Made by a program: the position numbers and the translations under genes | Part shown: piece by piece, positions 8,546-17,053 of the stretch | Layout: each line of letters opens with the position of its first letter | How positions within the stretch are numbered: the first letter of the stretch is position 1 | The notes under the pieces: generated by a model | The model's input: only the letters and a program-made list of their open reading frames with translations | Told to the model about the DNA's origin: nothing | The model's database searches: none | Assembly (NCBI GenBank): GCA_045121595.1 | Contig: JBGVGI010000054.1 | Span: 1-64,000 of the forward strand | Source of the DNA: Fumia sp045121595 | GTDB taxonomy: Bacteria; Bacillota; Clostridia; Oscillospirales; Ruminococcaceae | Direction: 5' to 3' | DNA: 64,000 bases

Positions 8546-8574
8546 ATTGTACCATAAAACCTTTAAAAAGTAAA
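8546..8574 (-). promoter_or_regulatory. Promoter of the class A PBP
   Basis: On the minus strand TTTACT and TACAAT are 17 bp apart. The TTG start codon is about 35 bp downstream. Confidence 0.7.
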
Positions 8575-8630
8575 TTGTTTTGTATATTTTTGGTATTCTG
8601 AGAAAAAACTAAAACCGAAAGGAGATTATT

Positions 8631-8936
8631 ATGAAACGAAAATCTTTAATTTTTATTGTTCTTATAACGGTTTTAATATCGGTTTCTTTTCTTTTGTTTT
8701 TCGGGTTTTTAAAAAATTCAAGGAATACTGTCGTCAAAGCTACCGAATACTCCTACGTTATTAAAGAGTATGACGGAAAAATCGGAGTTTATAAGACTGA
8801 GGAAAAAAATCCCTTTCAGGTTATTGACGTTCCCGTATATCTTTTACCGCCTTATGATAAATCCGAACTTGAATTGGGGATATTAATCAAAGACGAAATT
8901 GAGCTTCAGCAAAAATTAGAAGATTACGCCTCTTGA
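8631..8936 (+). CDS. Small membrane-anchored protein, BofC C-domain-like
   Basis: 101 residues with an AAAGGAG site. One membrane segment (about 6-25) precedes a small outer domain with the pattern YVIKEYDGKIGVYK, a DVPVYLLPPYD segment and a final EDYAS. That pattern resembles short clostridial proteins related to the BofC C-terminal domain, a sporulation checkpoint family. Function here is unknown. It is transcribed away from the PBP gene, and the -35 box of the pnuC promoter overlaps its last codon. Confidence 0.6.
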   Translation: MKRKSLIFIVLITVLISVSFLLFFGFLKNSRNTVVKATEYSYVIKEYDGKIGVYKTEEKNPFQVIDVPVYLLPPYDKSELELGILIKDEIELQQKLEDYAS

Positions 8937-8961
8937 CAGTTTAACGTAACTGTGGTATTAT
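8933..8961 (+). promoter_or_regulatory. Promoter of the pnuC leader
   Basis: TTGACA and TATTAT are spaced by 17 bp. Transcription would start near 8968, giving a leader of about 110 nt before the pnuC start. Confidence 0.85.
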
Positions 8962-8975
8962 TACAAAGATAAAAC

Positions 8976-9056
8976 TGCCACCGGGTAGTGAATGTTCTGG
9001 CATTCGTTTTCACATCGTTAGGTCTTTGAAGATGTGAATTACGGGTGCTTTTTTAA
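8976..9056 (+). ncRNA. Structured leader of pnuC, candidate riboswitch
   Basis: A three-way junction can be drawn. P1 pairs ACC (8980-8982) and GTA (8985-8987) with TAC (9040-9042, with wobble ends) and GGT (9044-9046), plus GC with GC at the base. P2 is GAATG/CATTC (8990-9005) with loop TTCTGG. P3 is TTCACATC/GATGTGAA (9009-9038) with a 14-nt loop. P1 runs straight into TTTTTT, so the fold can double as a terminator. It does not match the TPP, FMN, preQ1 or purine consensus that I know, and the NAD-II (pnuC) motif is smaller and differently built. Confidence 0.55.
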
Positions 9057-9076
9057 ATTTATACAATGGAGGACTT

Positions 9077-9766
9077 ATGAAGATTTCAAATTATTTTACC
9101 CGTGCCGAAAAGGTAATTTTTCTCTCATCCTTTTTTCTTATTATATCTTCTTTTATACTTTTTGACAGGGAAAATTATTTTTCTCTTTTTTCTTCGCTCA
9201 CGGGTATTATCTCTGTAATTTTCTGTGCAAAAGGTAACCCCTTAGGACACGCTTTCGGAATAGTTTTCAGTATCGTTTATGCAATAATTTCATATTCGTA
9301 CGCATATTACGGCGAAATGATTACATATTTATTTATGACCCTTCCTATGGCGGTGTTTTCACTCGTATCCTGGCTTAAAAACCCTTTCAGGGAAAACAAA
9401 GCGGAAGTTACTGTGGGAACTATCGGCAAAAAGGATGTTTTACAGACAATAGTCCTTTCAATTTCGGTTACCATTGTATTTTATTTTATTCTTGAATACT
9501 TAAACACAACAAATCTTGTAATCAGCACATTTTCGATTACTACAAGCTTTGCCGCCGCTTTTCTTTCCTATAAAAGGACTGAGTTTTATGCACTCGCTTA
9601 CGGGCTTAACGATATAGTTTTAATAATTCTCTGGACTTTAGCTTCAATAGAAGATATTTCTTACCTTTCTGTTATAATTTGTTTTGTAGCTTTCCTTGTA
9701 AACGATATTTATGCTTTTATAAACTGGCGCAATATAAAAAAACGACAAGCTTTGACAAAAAATTAA
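9077..9766 (+). CDS. pnuC: PnuC-family vitamin/nucleoside transporter
   Basis: 229-residue integral membrane protein with about seven or eight hydrophobic segments. PnuC relatives are facilitators for nicotinamide riboside, thiamine or riboflavin and trap substrate by intracellular phosphorylation. Recognisable parts are the GNPLGHAFGIVFSIVYAI segment, LVSWLKNP and the closing NDIYAFINWR. The GGAGG site is perfect. The substrate cannot be read from the sequence; the structured leader suggests control by the imported vitamin or its cofactor form. No NAD-salvage or thiamine gene is adjacent. Confidence 0.8.
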   Translation: MKISNYFTRAEKVIFLSSFFLIISSFILFDRENYFSLFSSLTGIISVIFCAKGNPLGHAFGIVFSIVYAIISYSYAYYGEMITYLFMTLPMAVFSLVSWLKNPFRENKAEVTVGTIGKKDVLQTIVLSISVTIVFYFILEYLNTTNLVISTFSITTSFAAAFLSYKRTEFYALAYGLNDIVLIILWTLASIEDISYLSVIICFVAFLVNDIYAFINWRNIKKRQALTKN

Positions 9767-9780
9767 TCGTATGATATTAT
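9752..9780 (+). promoter_or_regulatory. Promoter of the 76-residue protein
   Basis: TTGACA and TATTAT, 17 bp apart. The -35 box lies inside the last codons of pnuC. Confidence 0.8.
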
Positions 9781-9805
9781 ATAATGGTAAAAAGGAGTGA
9801 TTATA

Positions 9806-10036
9806 ATGAAAAAAATTATTTGCAAAGTAGAATACGATACCGAAAATGCTGAACTTATCAAAAAAGTTACAAACGGTGAATTCGGCGACCCCAAAGGCTA
9901 CGAAGAAAGCCTTTATAAAACACCCACAGACAAATATTTTCTTTATGTAAACGGTGGAGAAGACTCCCCTTACAAAAAAGAAGATATCAAACGTCTTGCT
10001 GCCAAAAAAGCAGAAGAATGGCTTAAAAACAACTAA
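9806..10036 (+). CDS. Conserved small protein of unknown function
   Basis: 76 residues, starting at the ATG at 9806 behind AAAGGAG. It is soluble, with a mixed alpha/beta pattern: KKIICKVEYDTENAE at the start, GEFGDPKGYEESLYKT in the middle, KYFLYVNGGEDSPY and a C-terminal helix ending EEWLKNN. I recall similar short proteins in other Clostridia but no known role. It is a single-gene unit with its own near-consensus promoter and terminator. Confidence 0.75.
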   Translation: MKKIICKVEYDTENAELIKKVTNGEFGDPKGYEESLYKTPTDKYFLYVNGGEDSPYKKEDIKRLAAKKAEEWLKNN

Positions 10037-10041
10037 TAACC

Positions 10042-10071
10042 AAAAGCACCGACTTTTCGTTGGTGCTTTTT
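10042..10071 (+). terminator. Terminator of the 76-residue protein gene
   Basis: AAAAGCACCGAC pairs with GTTGGTGCTTTT (one G-T pair) across a five-base loop and ends in T. Confidence 0.85.
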
Positions 10072-10109
10072 GAATTTGTAAACAATTTGTAAATCTACGA
10101 GAAAATATG

Positions 10110-10166
10110 TTGCGCAATGCAAAATATATGTTATAATGTATCTGCTAGCAAATCGTGTATACACGA
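10110..10166 (+). promoter_or_regulatory. Promoter and palindromic operator of the giant gene
   Basis: TTGCGC and TATAAT (10132-10137) are 16 bp apart. A perfect 14-bp palindrome, TCGTGTATACACGA (10153-10166), lies about 16 bp after the -10 box, near the expected transcript start. A repressor site there would block initiation; a short mRNA hairpin is the alternative. The GGAGG site and start codon follow. Confidence 0.5.
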
Positions 10167-10190
10167 AATTTTATTTTTTAGGAGGTCTTT

Positions 10191-13100
10191 ATGACTAATT
10201 TTTTAACCAAAAAAGTTGCATACGGCAACGGTGTGTTTATCGCAACTACAGGCGATAAGATTTTGAAATCGGCAAATGGCAAAAACTGGTCTGAAGTTGG
10301 TTTAAATAACAGTAACAATACGGAGGATTTATCAAACGTAATATTTGCTGACGGCAAATTCCTTGTATCGGGAGGAACGTATTATTATATTTCTTCTGAT
10401 AACGGAACAACGTGGAATGAAGAATCTTATATTTTTGAAATTACAGATTCAACCTATGGTGACGGTAATTTTATGCTTGTTTCCCCTAACGGCGGTTGTT
10501 TTAAAATCAATACCACAACCCTTGAAAGAACGTTTTTTACACAAAACCTTAAAGCTGTCACATATTTTAAAGATACTTTTTACGGTGTTCTCAATGATAC
10601 TGAAAATGATGATGGCCTTTATCGCTTGGATGGAGAAAACTGGACAAAAATTCACAATGGACTGCACCCTGGTGATGTTTGTTTGAGAGGTATTAAAAAC
10701 GATCTCTATATGACTGTTTTGGGAATGACCTTTATCTTTGTATGGGACGAGGAAGGTAATGTTACTGATTTTACTATCGCTCAGGATTATCCCGATGCTA
10801 TGGTAGATGGTATGGAAGTAAACGGGACAATTTATCTCCTTACAAGCTACTGTCTGTGCGAAGATACTTCTCCTGTTCTTACGAGCAATAGTGAGGATTA
10901 CAAATGTATCTGTATCGACGAAAAAAATACAATTTATGTCTTCAGCAGTAGCAATGTCGTTACTTATAATGTAAGACCGGTTATTAACAGTATCGCTTAC
11001 GGTAATGGTGTTTATATGGCTGTTGCAGGTGAACAGGTTTTAAAATCAATTGATGGTGAAAACTGGGAAACTATTAAAACACTTGAATTGAACAACAATA
11101 CAGGTATCGTTGCCTTTGGTGACAATGTTTTTGTTGTATGTGCCGGAAACCACTACTATGCAACCAAAAATAATGGTATCACATGGACAGAAAACGAATA
11201 TTTCGGTGTAATTTCAAGTATTTGCTTTGGTGACGGTAATTTCTATATTGCCGGTACAAATGAAACTATCAGTATTGATTCCGAAACTCTCGAAGTTTCT
11301 ACAGCTAATATTTATAGCGGATTTGCCTCTATCGAATACTTGGATGGAAAACTTTATGGTATCACAACACTGGGTAGCAAGGTTTGGGTTCTCAACGACG
11401 GTCAATGGGCTGAAATTTATTCTTCCGATGATGTAATGGATATTGATTATCGTTATCTCACAGGTTGTAATAACCGACTCTTCCTCGGAACGTCAACTGC
11501 AACCTACGAAATCGTACGAACACCACAGAACGCTTCTTACAATCTTGTACAGCTCAATACTTCCGGAAAATTGCTTGGCAGTTGTGCTTTGAATGGCAGA
11601 TGTTATCTTCTTACAGAAATGGGTCTTTACGAGGATGAAGTATTAGTTGAAACTTTTGGCGAAGGTTCATTTACTGCTTTTTGTGCAAACGGCAATACAT
11701 CAGCATTTCTTGTTGCACAATGCATCAACAGGGCTGTCTTCTTGGAATACATTTCAGCAAAACCCTATTTTAACATTCAAAATGTTGCATACAGCAACGG
11801 AACGTATATTGCAGCAGCTGGAGATCGTATTTTGCGTTCTACCGACGGAGAAAACTGGGAAACAGTAAGACTCACAAATAAAACATTTGAAGATAATCAA
11901 CTTACAGCTGTCGTTGCAGATAATGGTAAATTTATAGTTAGCGGAGAAATGGTTTACTATATTTCTTCCGACAACGGTATCACATGGACTGAGTACGGTT
12001 CACTGATACCGATGAGAAATCTTGCTTACGGTGACGGCAACTTTATGCTTTGCAGTGATGAGTTTGATAATACTCTTATTATTGATTCCGATACTATGAG
12101 CTTTAACTGGGCTTTCCCCGGTGTTTGTATGAATGATATTGCCTTTGCAAATGGTGAGTTCTATGGTATCAAATATTCAGAAAACGGCAGTGAACTCTGT
12201 AAGTATGATTTTGCAGGTAATAGTTGGATTCCTTTTGTTACAGGTCTTACTCTTGCAGAAAATCCTAAACTTTTCTCTGCAGGCGACAGACTCTTCCTCG
12301 GTAATAATGGGGCAACTTACGAGTTTACCAAAAATACTGAAGGTGAATTCTCTGCAATGACTTCTTGTGCATATATTGACGGAGAAGTAATTGATGCTTG
12401 CAAATCAGGGGAAGAAACTTATATTCTTACTGCTGATAGAATGTATCAGGGTACAATTCTTACCACTATGTTTGTTGAAGGAAACTATACAAGCATTCTC
12501 AATATACCTGTTGACAATACAGAAAAACTTGTAATGTTTGACGGTAAAGAGTTTTCAATTTTTGAGCCCATGCAGCCTGTCACCGAATATCGTATTAAGA
12601 GTGTTGCTTATAACGATGGTGTCTATGTTGCGGCAGCAGGCGATAAGGTATTAAAATCCTTTGACTGTGAAAACTGGTTTCAGGTAAAATCATCGGAAGA
12701 CGGAAATATATGTAAAGTCGTTTTTGGTGACGGTAAATTCTTGGTATGTGGTGGACATAACTACTATATTTCCAAAGATAACGGTATTACCTGGATTGAA
12801 GGTACTACAAAAGAATTTATGCAGTATGCGGCTTACGGTGACGTAAGATTTATCATTACAAGTGATACAGATAAAACCCTTCAGATTGATTCCGAAACCC
12901 TGGAATGTACTGTTTTGGAACTCTCAATACCTATGGGCGATGTAGTTTTTTGGGAAGGAAAATTTGTAGCAGTTAATAATGATTCTGTAATGAGTAAAAT
13001 TTATCAACTGGAAGAAGATAATCATTGGAAAAAAAGACATATTTATCACTGTCCGGACATTATAAAAGAAGAAAAAACTTTGCGTGTATGCAATGGCAGG

Positions 13101-15596
13101 TTGTTTATTGGTATTAATGATACTACTCTTGAAATTATATATGATGACGATGAAGATTATAAAATCAATGATTCGATTTCGGCAGAACCCCTTGTTGATA
13201 GTTGTGAAGTATGGGGAAATGAATATGTTCTTACTTCTTATACACTTTATGAAAACGGAGTTACTGTCCAGACTGTTCCCGAAGGCAGAGTTTTCACTTG
13301 CTGTACCGCAGGGAAATCACCGGTATCACTTTTAAGTTCATATGAAGAATTTGATTCAAATATCGTACAAACATATTATGAAGCAACTTCGGAGGAAGAT
13401 AACAATATTTCACAAAAAGGCTCTTATTCTCCTGCAGTAGATGAAACGCCAAAAGTTTATAGCAAAACAGGGACAGTAAAATATGCAGTAATTGCAGATA
13501 CTCACAATTCACCTTGGGGCTACAGAAAATTGGAAGATTTTGATGATGATTGTAAATATCTCTTTGATTTAGGAGATAATACATTAGCATATCAAGATCC
13601 CGACCATAAACAAGGGAAAAACAGATATTTTCTAGATGCTGTAGATTATCCAGAAGCAGATCTACGCGCTTATGGCAATCATGATGTTTACAAATTAGGT
13701 GGCTTTCCTAAGGCAAACAAAAGCATAATTATAGATAAAAACAATAATTTTGTCCGACAAAACGTTGAGAAATGGGAATGTTGTTGTGAAGACAAAAAAA
13801 ATAAAGTTTTGATTTATGCATTAAATAGTTCCATAAGCCAAAATGAATACCATATCCCTATTGACGAAATCAAAGATTTAGCATTCAAACTAATGAATCT
13901 TAAAAACAATTGGGACGTAATCATCTTAACTCACGTTCCTCTCTTTGATGCTGATGAGAGTATTTATGGAGATGCTTGGAGTGGTGATGATTATACTGAA
14001 TCAAAGGGTAACAATAATTATAAATGGAAAGAATTAGATGGTACACATGATTGGTGTAACATGGGTAACAGAACTTTATTGTTAAATCTGTTGAGAAATT
14101 TCAATGCCCACAGCAGTGACGGAAGTATAGAGATAGATGGTAAAAAATATAATTATTCCCATAACAATGGTCATGTGATAGGATGTTTTGCCGGTCATGT
14201 TCATAATCATTTTGTAAATACCCAAAATGGACTTTATATGGAAACTTTTCCTTCAAATGGTTCTGAAAGTTCGCCATCAGCTAAATGGCAGGTAAATCCT
14301 AGTATTGGCCATTTTCCTCCTCCAAAACACGGAACATATATCCCTAAAAAATATAATATCCGTATTAACTTTGACAAAATGACGGTAAATGACAAAAGTT
14401 TCGTTGATTTGGATAATAAAATCGAATGTAAAGATGAAGCTTCAGTACATAAACCTGAAACACTGGCACGGCAGTCTACAGGTCCGCTTCGTTTTGCACA
14501 AAATAGCCCTTATTATCCAAAGTTTTATGAAGACGGAACCTATGTAGGATTTAGTAAAAGTGTAACGAAAGGTAAAACCGATGACTATAAGTTTTCTGCC
14601 AAAAACTATTCTTGGAGATTAGGTGAAAAGCCTATTGATATCTATATTAACAATCTTTACAAATGCAGCGCTAAGAGTATTGTTTTCGATGCCAGCGGTC
14701 GCTTAAGGTACTATTATCCCGGTGATGAACAAGAAGAAGAGTTCATTGAAGAAATTCCAAAATACAAAACTGGGGCTGTTCATTTTGTTGCAAATAATAT
14801 CCGCTGGGATTTTGTGGAAGGAAAATATCAGATACCAAAATCCGAATCTTATACATTAGACGATAAATATTATCCCGCTTTTGATACAGATGGACGATAT
14901 ATAGGTTGGTCTGATTATCCTGACGACTATTTAATCGGTGAAAGAACATCCAATGAAGGTACGCGAAAATGGAAAGTTACTACAGGTGATTTACCTATTC
15001 TTGCAATTGTTACAGATCCAAGGGGTGGAAAACCATGGCCCAAATCAGTTACCCATATAATTTTTGGTGAAGATGGTAAACTCAAAAGTTTAATCTTAAC
15101 TTCCGGTGCAAAATACAAATGTCCCGATGATTCTGATATAAAACTCATAATGGACGATAAAACCGAATGGACATTTATAAAGCAACTTTTTAAAGAGGCT
15201 AAACCCAAAACAGCAGGATCTAAATATTGTTCCACATCTGATATCGTAATGCGTTTCACGGATACACCATATCATTTCACCTTCAAAAATGGTTATTTGT
15301 ACTCATACAGAAGAACTGATGATCCTGAAGAAACAGAACGAAGAGATGATATAGGTTCTGAGTGGAAGTGCTACAAACATGTATATTTTTATGCATCTGC
15401 GTATGATGCTTATAATAACATTTATTTTGATTCAGACTATCAAAACACTCTGTACTTTGAAGAAAAAAGTAGCTCTACAGGATACTACATTGATAATCTT
15501 AAATACGAGAACAGAGGGTTATATGCGCAAATTAATGGCTCCTTTTTCTACGCAGATGGTACAAATGGTTGGAGACTGGTTAAGTTAAACCCATAA
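10191..15596 (+). CDS. Giant Asp-box repeat and phosphoesterase protein
   Basis: 1801 residues, with no signal peptide and no clear membrane segment. Four tandem units of 259-273 residues begin near residues 1, 260, 524 and 797. Each opens with an AYGNGVYxAxxGDxxLKSxDGENW-type segment and carries a second box such as SSDNGITWTE, so eight Asp-box (BNR) motifs in all, a beta-propeller signature. A metallophosphoesterase follows (about 1098-1350): DTH (1103-1105), GDN, GNHD (1162-1165), THVP and GHVH (1335-1338). From about 1440 there are two related units (YYPKFYEDGTYVGFS at 1441, YYPAFDTDGRYIGWS at 1560) and an unassigned end. It is flanked by its own promoter and terminator. A tail-fibre-like or other surface-acting role is possible but unproven. 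Confidence 0.85.
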   Translation: MTNFLTKKVAYGNGVFIATTGDKILKSANGKNWSEVGLNNSNNTEDLSNVIFADGKFLVSGGTYYYISSDNGTTWNEESYIFEITDSTYGDGNFMLVSPNGGCFKINTTTLERTFFTQNLKAVTYFKDTFYGVLNDTENDDGLYRLDGENWTKIHNGLHPGDVCLRGIKNDLYMTVLGMTFIFVWDEEGNVTDFTIAQDYPDAMVDGMEVNGTIYLLTSYCLCEDTSPVLTSNSEDYKCICIDEKNTIYVFSSSNVVTYNVRPVINSIAYGNGVYMAVAGEQVLKSIDGENWETIKTLELNNNTGIVAFGDNVFVVCAGNHYYATKNNGITWTENEYFGVISSICFGDGNFYIAGTNETISIDSETLEVSTANIYSGFASIEYLDGKLYGITTLGSKVWVLNDGQWAEIYSSDDVMDIDYRYLTGCNNRLFLGTSTATYEIVRTPQNASYNLVQLNTSGKLLGSCALNGRCYLLTEMGLYEDEVLVETFGEGSFTAFCANGNTSAFLVAQCINRAVFLEYISAKPYFNIQNVAYSNGTYIAAAGDRILRSTDGENWETVRLTNKTFEDNQLTAVVADNGKFIVSGEMVYYISSDNGITWTEYGSLIPMRNLAYGDGNFMLCSDEFDNTLIIDSDTMSFNWAFPGVCMNDIAFANGEFYGIKYSENGSELCKYDFAGNSWIPFVTGLTLAENPKLFSAGDRLFLGNNGATYEFTKNTEGEFSAMTSCAYIDGEVIDACKSGEETYILTADRMYQGTILTTMFVEGNYTSILNIPVDNTEKLVMFDGKEFSIFEPMQPVTEYRIKSVAYNDGVYVAAAGDKVLKSFDCENWFQVKSSEDGNICKVVFGDGKFLVCGGHNYYISKDNGITWIEGTTKEFMQYAAYGDVRFIITSDTDKTLQIDSETLECTVLELSIPMGDVVFWEGKFVAVNNDSVMSKIYQLEEDNHWKKRHIYHCPDIIKEEKTLRVCNGRLFIGINDTTLEIIYDDDEDYKINDSISAEPLVDSCEVWGNEYVLTSYTLYENGVTVQTVPEGRVFTCCTAGKSPVSLLSSYEEFDSNIVQTYYEATSEEDNNISQKGSYSPAVDETPKVYSKTGTVKYAVIADTHNSPWGYRKLEDFDDDCKYLFDLGDNTLAYQDPDHKQGKNRYFLDAVDYPEADLRAYGNHDVYKLGGFPKANKSIIIDKNNNFVRQNVEKWECCCEDKKNKVLIYALNSSISQNEYHIPIDEIKDLAFKLMNLKNNWDVIILTHVPLFDADESIYGDAWSGDDYTESKGNNNYKWKELDGTHDWCNMGNRTLLLNLLRNFNAHSSDGSIEIDGKKYNYSHNNGHVIGCFAGHVHNHFVNTQNGLYMETFPSNGSESSPSAKWQVNPSIGHFPPPKHGTYIPKKYNIRINFDKMTVNDKSFVDLDNKIECKDEASVHKPETLARQSTGPLRFAQNSPYYPKFYEDGTYVGFSKSVTKGKTDDYKFSAKNYSWRLGEKPIDIYINNLYKCSAKSIVFDASGRLRYYYPGDEQEEEFIEEIPKYKTGAVHFVANNIRWDFVEGKYQIPKSESYTLDDKYYPAFDTDGRYIGWSDYPDDYLIGERTSNEGTRKWKVTTGDLPILAIVTDPRGGKPWPKSVTHIIFGEDGKLKSLILTSGAKYKCPDDSDIKLIMDDKTEWTFIKQLFKEAKPKTAGSKYCSTSDIVMRFTDTPYHFTFKNGYLYSYRRTDDPEETERRDDIGSEWKCYKHVYFYASAYDAYNNIYFDSDYQNTLYFEEKSSSTGYYIDNLKYENRGLYAQINGSFFYADGTNGWRLVKLNP

Positions 15597-15605
15597 TATC
15601 TTTGT

Positions 15606-15640
15606 AAGCCCATGAATAATCATGGGCTTGTTCCTTTTTT
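15606..15640 (+). terminator. Terminator of the giant gene
   Basis: AAGCCCATGA and its exact complement close an ATAA loop; GTTCCTTTTTT follows. Confidence 0.85.
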
Positions 15641-15653
15641 AGACACATTTTTC

Positions 15654-15682
15654 TTTACATTTTTTATTATTTATGATAGAAT
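15654..15682 (+). promoter_or_regulatory. Promoter of the lipoprotein gene
   Basis: TTTACA and TAGAAT, 17 bp apart, with the ATG 33 bp downstream. Confidence 0.75.
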
Positions 15683-15714
15683 ACAAGTAATCTAAAGGTA
15701 AAGGAGTGATTTGG

Positions 15715-16965
15715 ATGAAAAAATGCATATTTTTATTAATAGTTTGTATTGCTTTCAGTATAATATCTTGCTCTTATAATATACCAAGTCAAAAGAATTC
15801 ACAAGAACCCTTGAAGTCTTATATTGTAATGGAGCCTGATGACAAAATTATTTTTGAAAAATCAGGAGAACTTGTTGAAGGATTTTTCTATGAAATCAAC
15901 GATGATAATAGAACCGTTGCAATAACTGGCAATGGTGAACTAACACCAGAATTATTTGATGATGGTAAAAGAATAATATGGGCGGTATTACTTGATGAAA
16001 AGATATTTAACAATATATATAAAGATGCAAGCGAAGGATTTTCTTGTTCCTTTCATTCATATGGAGTACCCCTTGACACCTGTAAATACACCTTGAAAAT
16101 TGGAGATGGCATAACAAGATTAGAAGATTTAGGTCATTATTTTTCTTCTTTGAATTTCGATTCTATTTATATTGGAAAAAATGTAAACGAAATTGATGCT
16201 TCCTTCTGTTCTTATTCCAACATTAGAGTAGATCCCGATAATCCGTATATTGCTGACTATAATAACTGTATATATACCAAGGATTTTACCACTCTTTTAT
16301 TCGCTAATATAAACGAAGCTAACGTAGCTACATTCGAATTTCACCCAAATATGCATATCATAGCTTCAAATGCTTTGTGCATCAATGCATATTCGGGTAC
16401 ATTAGTAATTCCATGGGGAGTTACTACTTTTGCAGGATCTATGGAATTCGGCGCTCGTGACAACGGATTTAGTTTTGTTTTTCCTGACACCTTAACTAAT
16501 CTTGCTGATCACATTTGTGGTTCTGAATACGGAGAAGTAATTTTATCTGGAAACAACAAAGAATTAGTAAAAGCTTCCCAAAAGGGTAATGAACACTATG
16601 GAGAACATAAAACTGTAATTGATAAAAATTACTATGATTACTACGGCATTAAGCCCAATTCTTTGAAAACTTTCCAGAATGGTAAGACTTACTATTTTGA
16701 CAATAATTACAAAATGGCTACGGGTTGGAAAAAGGTAAACGGTATCTGGTACTACTTTAATGACTACGGCGCAGCAGTAGTTAAGATCTGGCTTAAATCG
16801 GGTGGCAAATGGTATTACTTACAAGAAGACGGTACAATGGCAACAAGCAAATGGATTAAATGGTACAATAAATGGTACTATGTAGGCAAAGACGGTGCGA
16901 TGTACGCAAACTGCAAAACCCCCGACGGATACTACGTTAACGCCTCAGGCGTCTGGGTGAAATAA
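15715..16965 (+). CDS. Lipoprotein with choline-binding-type repeats
   Basis: 416 residues from the ATG at 15715 (AAAGGAG site). A lipoprotein signal ends in FSIISC (lipidated cysteine near residue 19). The middle (about 60-290) has BspA-like leucine-rich features such as SIYIGKNVNEID and LVIPWGVTTFAGS. The last 100 residues are aromatic cell-wall-binding repeats: GKTYYFDNNYKMATGW, GIWYYFNDYGA, GKWYYLQEDGTMATSKW and NKWYYVGKDGAMY. It should be held at the outer membrane face and may also touch the wall. It follows the giant protein gene with its own promoter; together they look like a surface-related accessory block. Confidence 0.8.
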   Translation: MKKCIFLLIVCIAFSIISCSYNIPSQKNSQEPLKSYIVMEPDDKIIFEKSGELVEGFFYEINDDNRTVAITGNGELTPELFDDGKRIIWAVLLDEKIFNNIYKDASEGFSCSFHSYGVPLDTCKYTLKIGDGITRLEDLGHYFSSLNFDSIYIGKNVNEIDASFCSYSNIRVDPDNPYIADYNNCIYTKDFTTLLFANINEANVATFEFHPNMHIIASNALCINAYSGTLVIPWGVTTFAGSMEFGARDNGFSFVFPDTLTNLADHICGSEYGEVILSGNNKELVKASQKGNEHYGEHKTVIDKNYYDYYGIKPNSLKTFQNGKTYYFDNNYKMATGWKKVNGIWYYFNDYGAAVVKIWLKSGGKWYYLQEDGTMATSKWIKWYNKWYYVGKDGAMYANCKTPDGYYVNASGVWVK

Positions 16966-16971
16966 AAGCTC

Positions 16972-17001
16972 AAAAGGAAGGTTTACACCTTCCTTTTTTT
17001 G
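16972..17001 (+). terminator. Terminator of the lipoprotein gene
   Basis: AAAAGGAAGG and CCTTCCTTTT pair across a six-base loop, followed by more T. Confidence 0.85.
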
Positions 17002-17053
17002 TGGTAAAATAATGGTATATTCTGTCTTAATTTGTAAAACGGGGTGTGCCGTG

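Noticed and set aside
8976..9056. TPP or FMN riboswitch upstream of pnuC
   Set aside because: The CTGAGA and GAACCTGATCTGG-type TPP cores and the conserved FMN boxes are absent, although PnuC relatives can carry thiamine or riboflavin.
10191..16965. Prophage
   Set aside because: No integrase, capsid, portal, terminase or lysis gene is present; each of the two genes has its own promoter and terminator.
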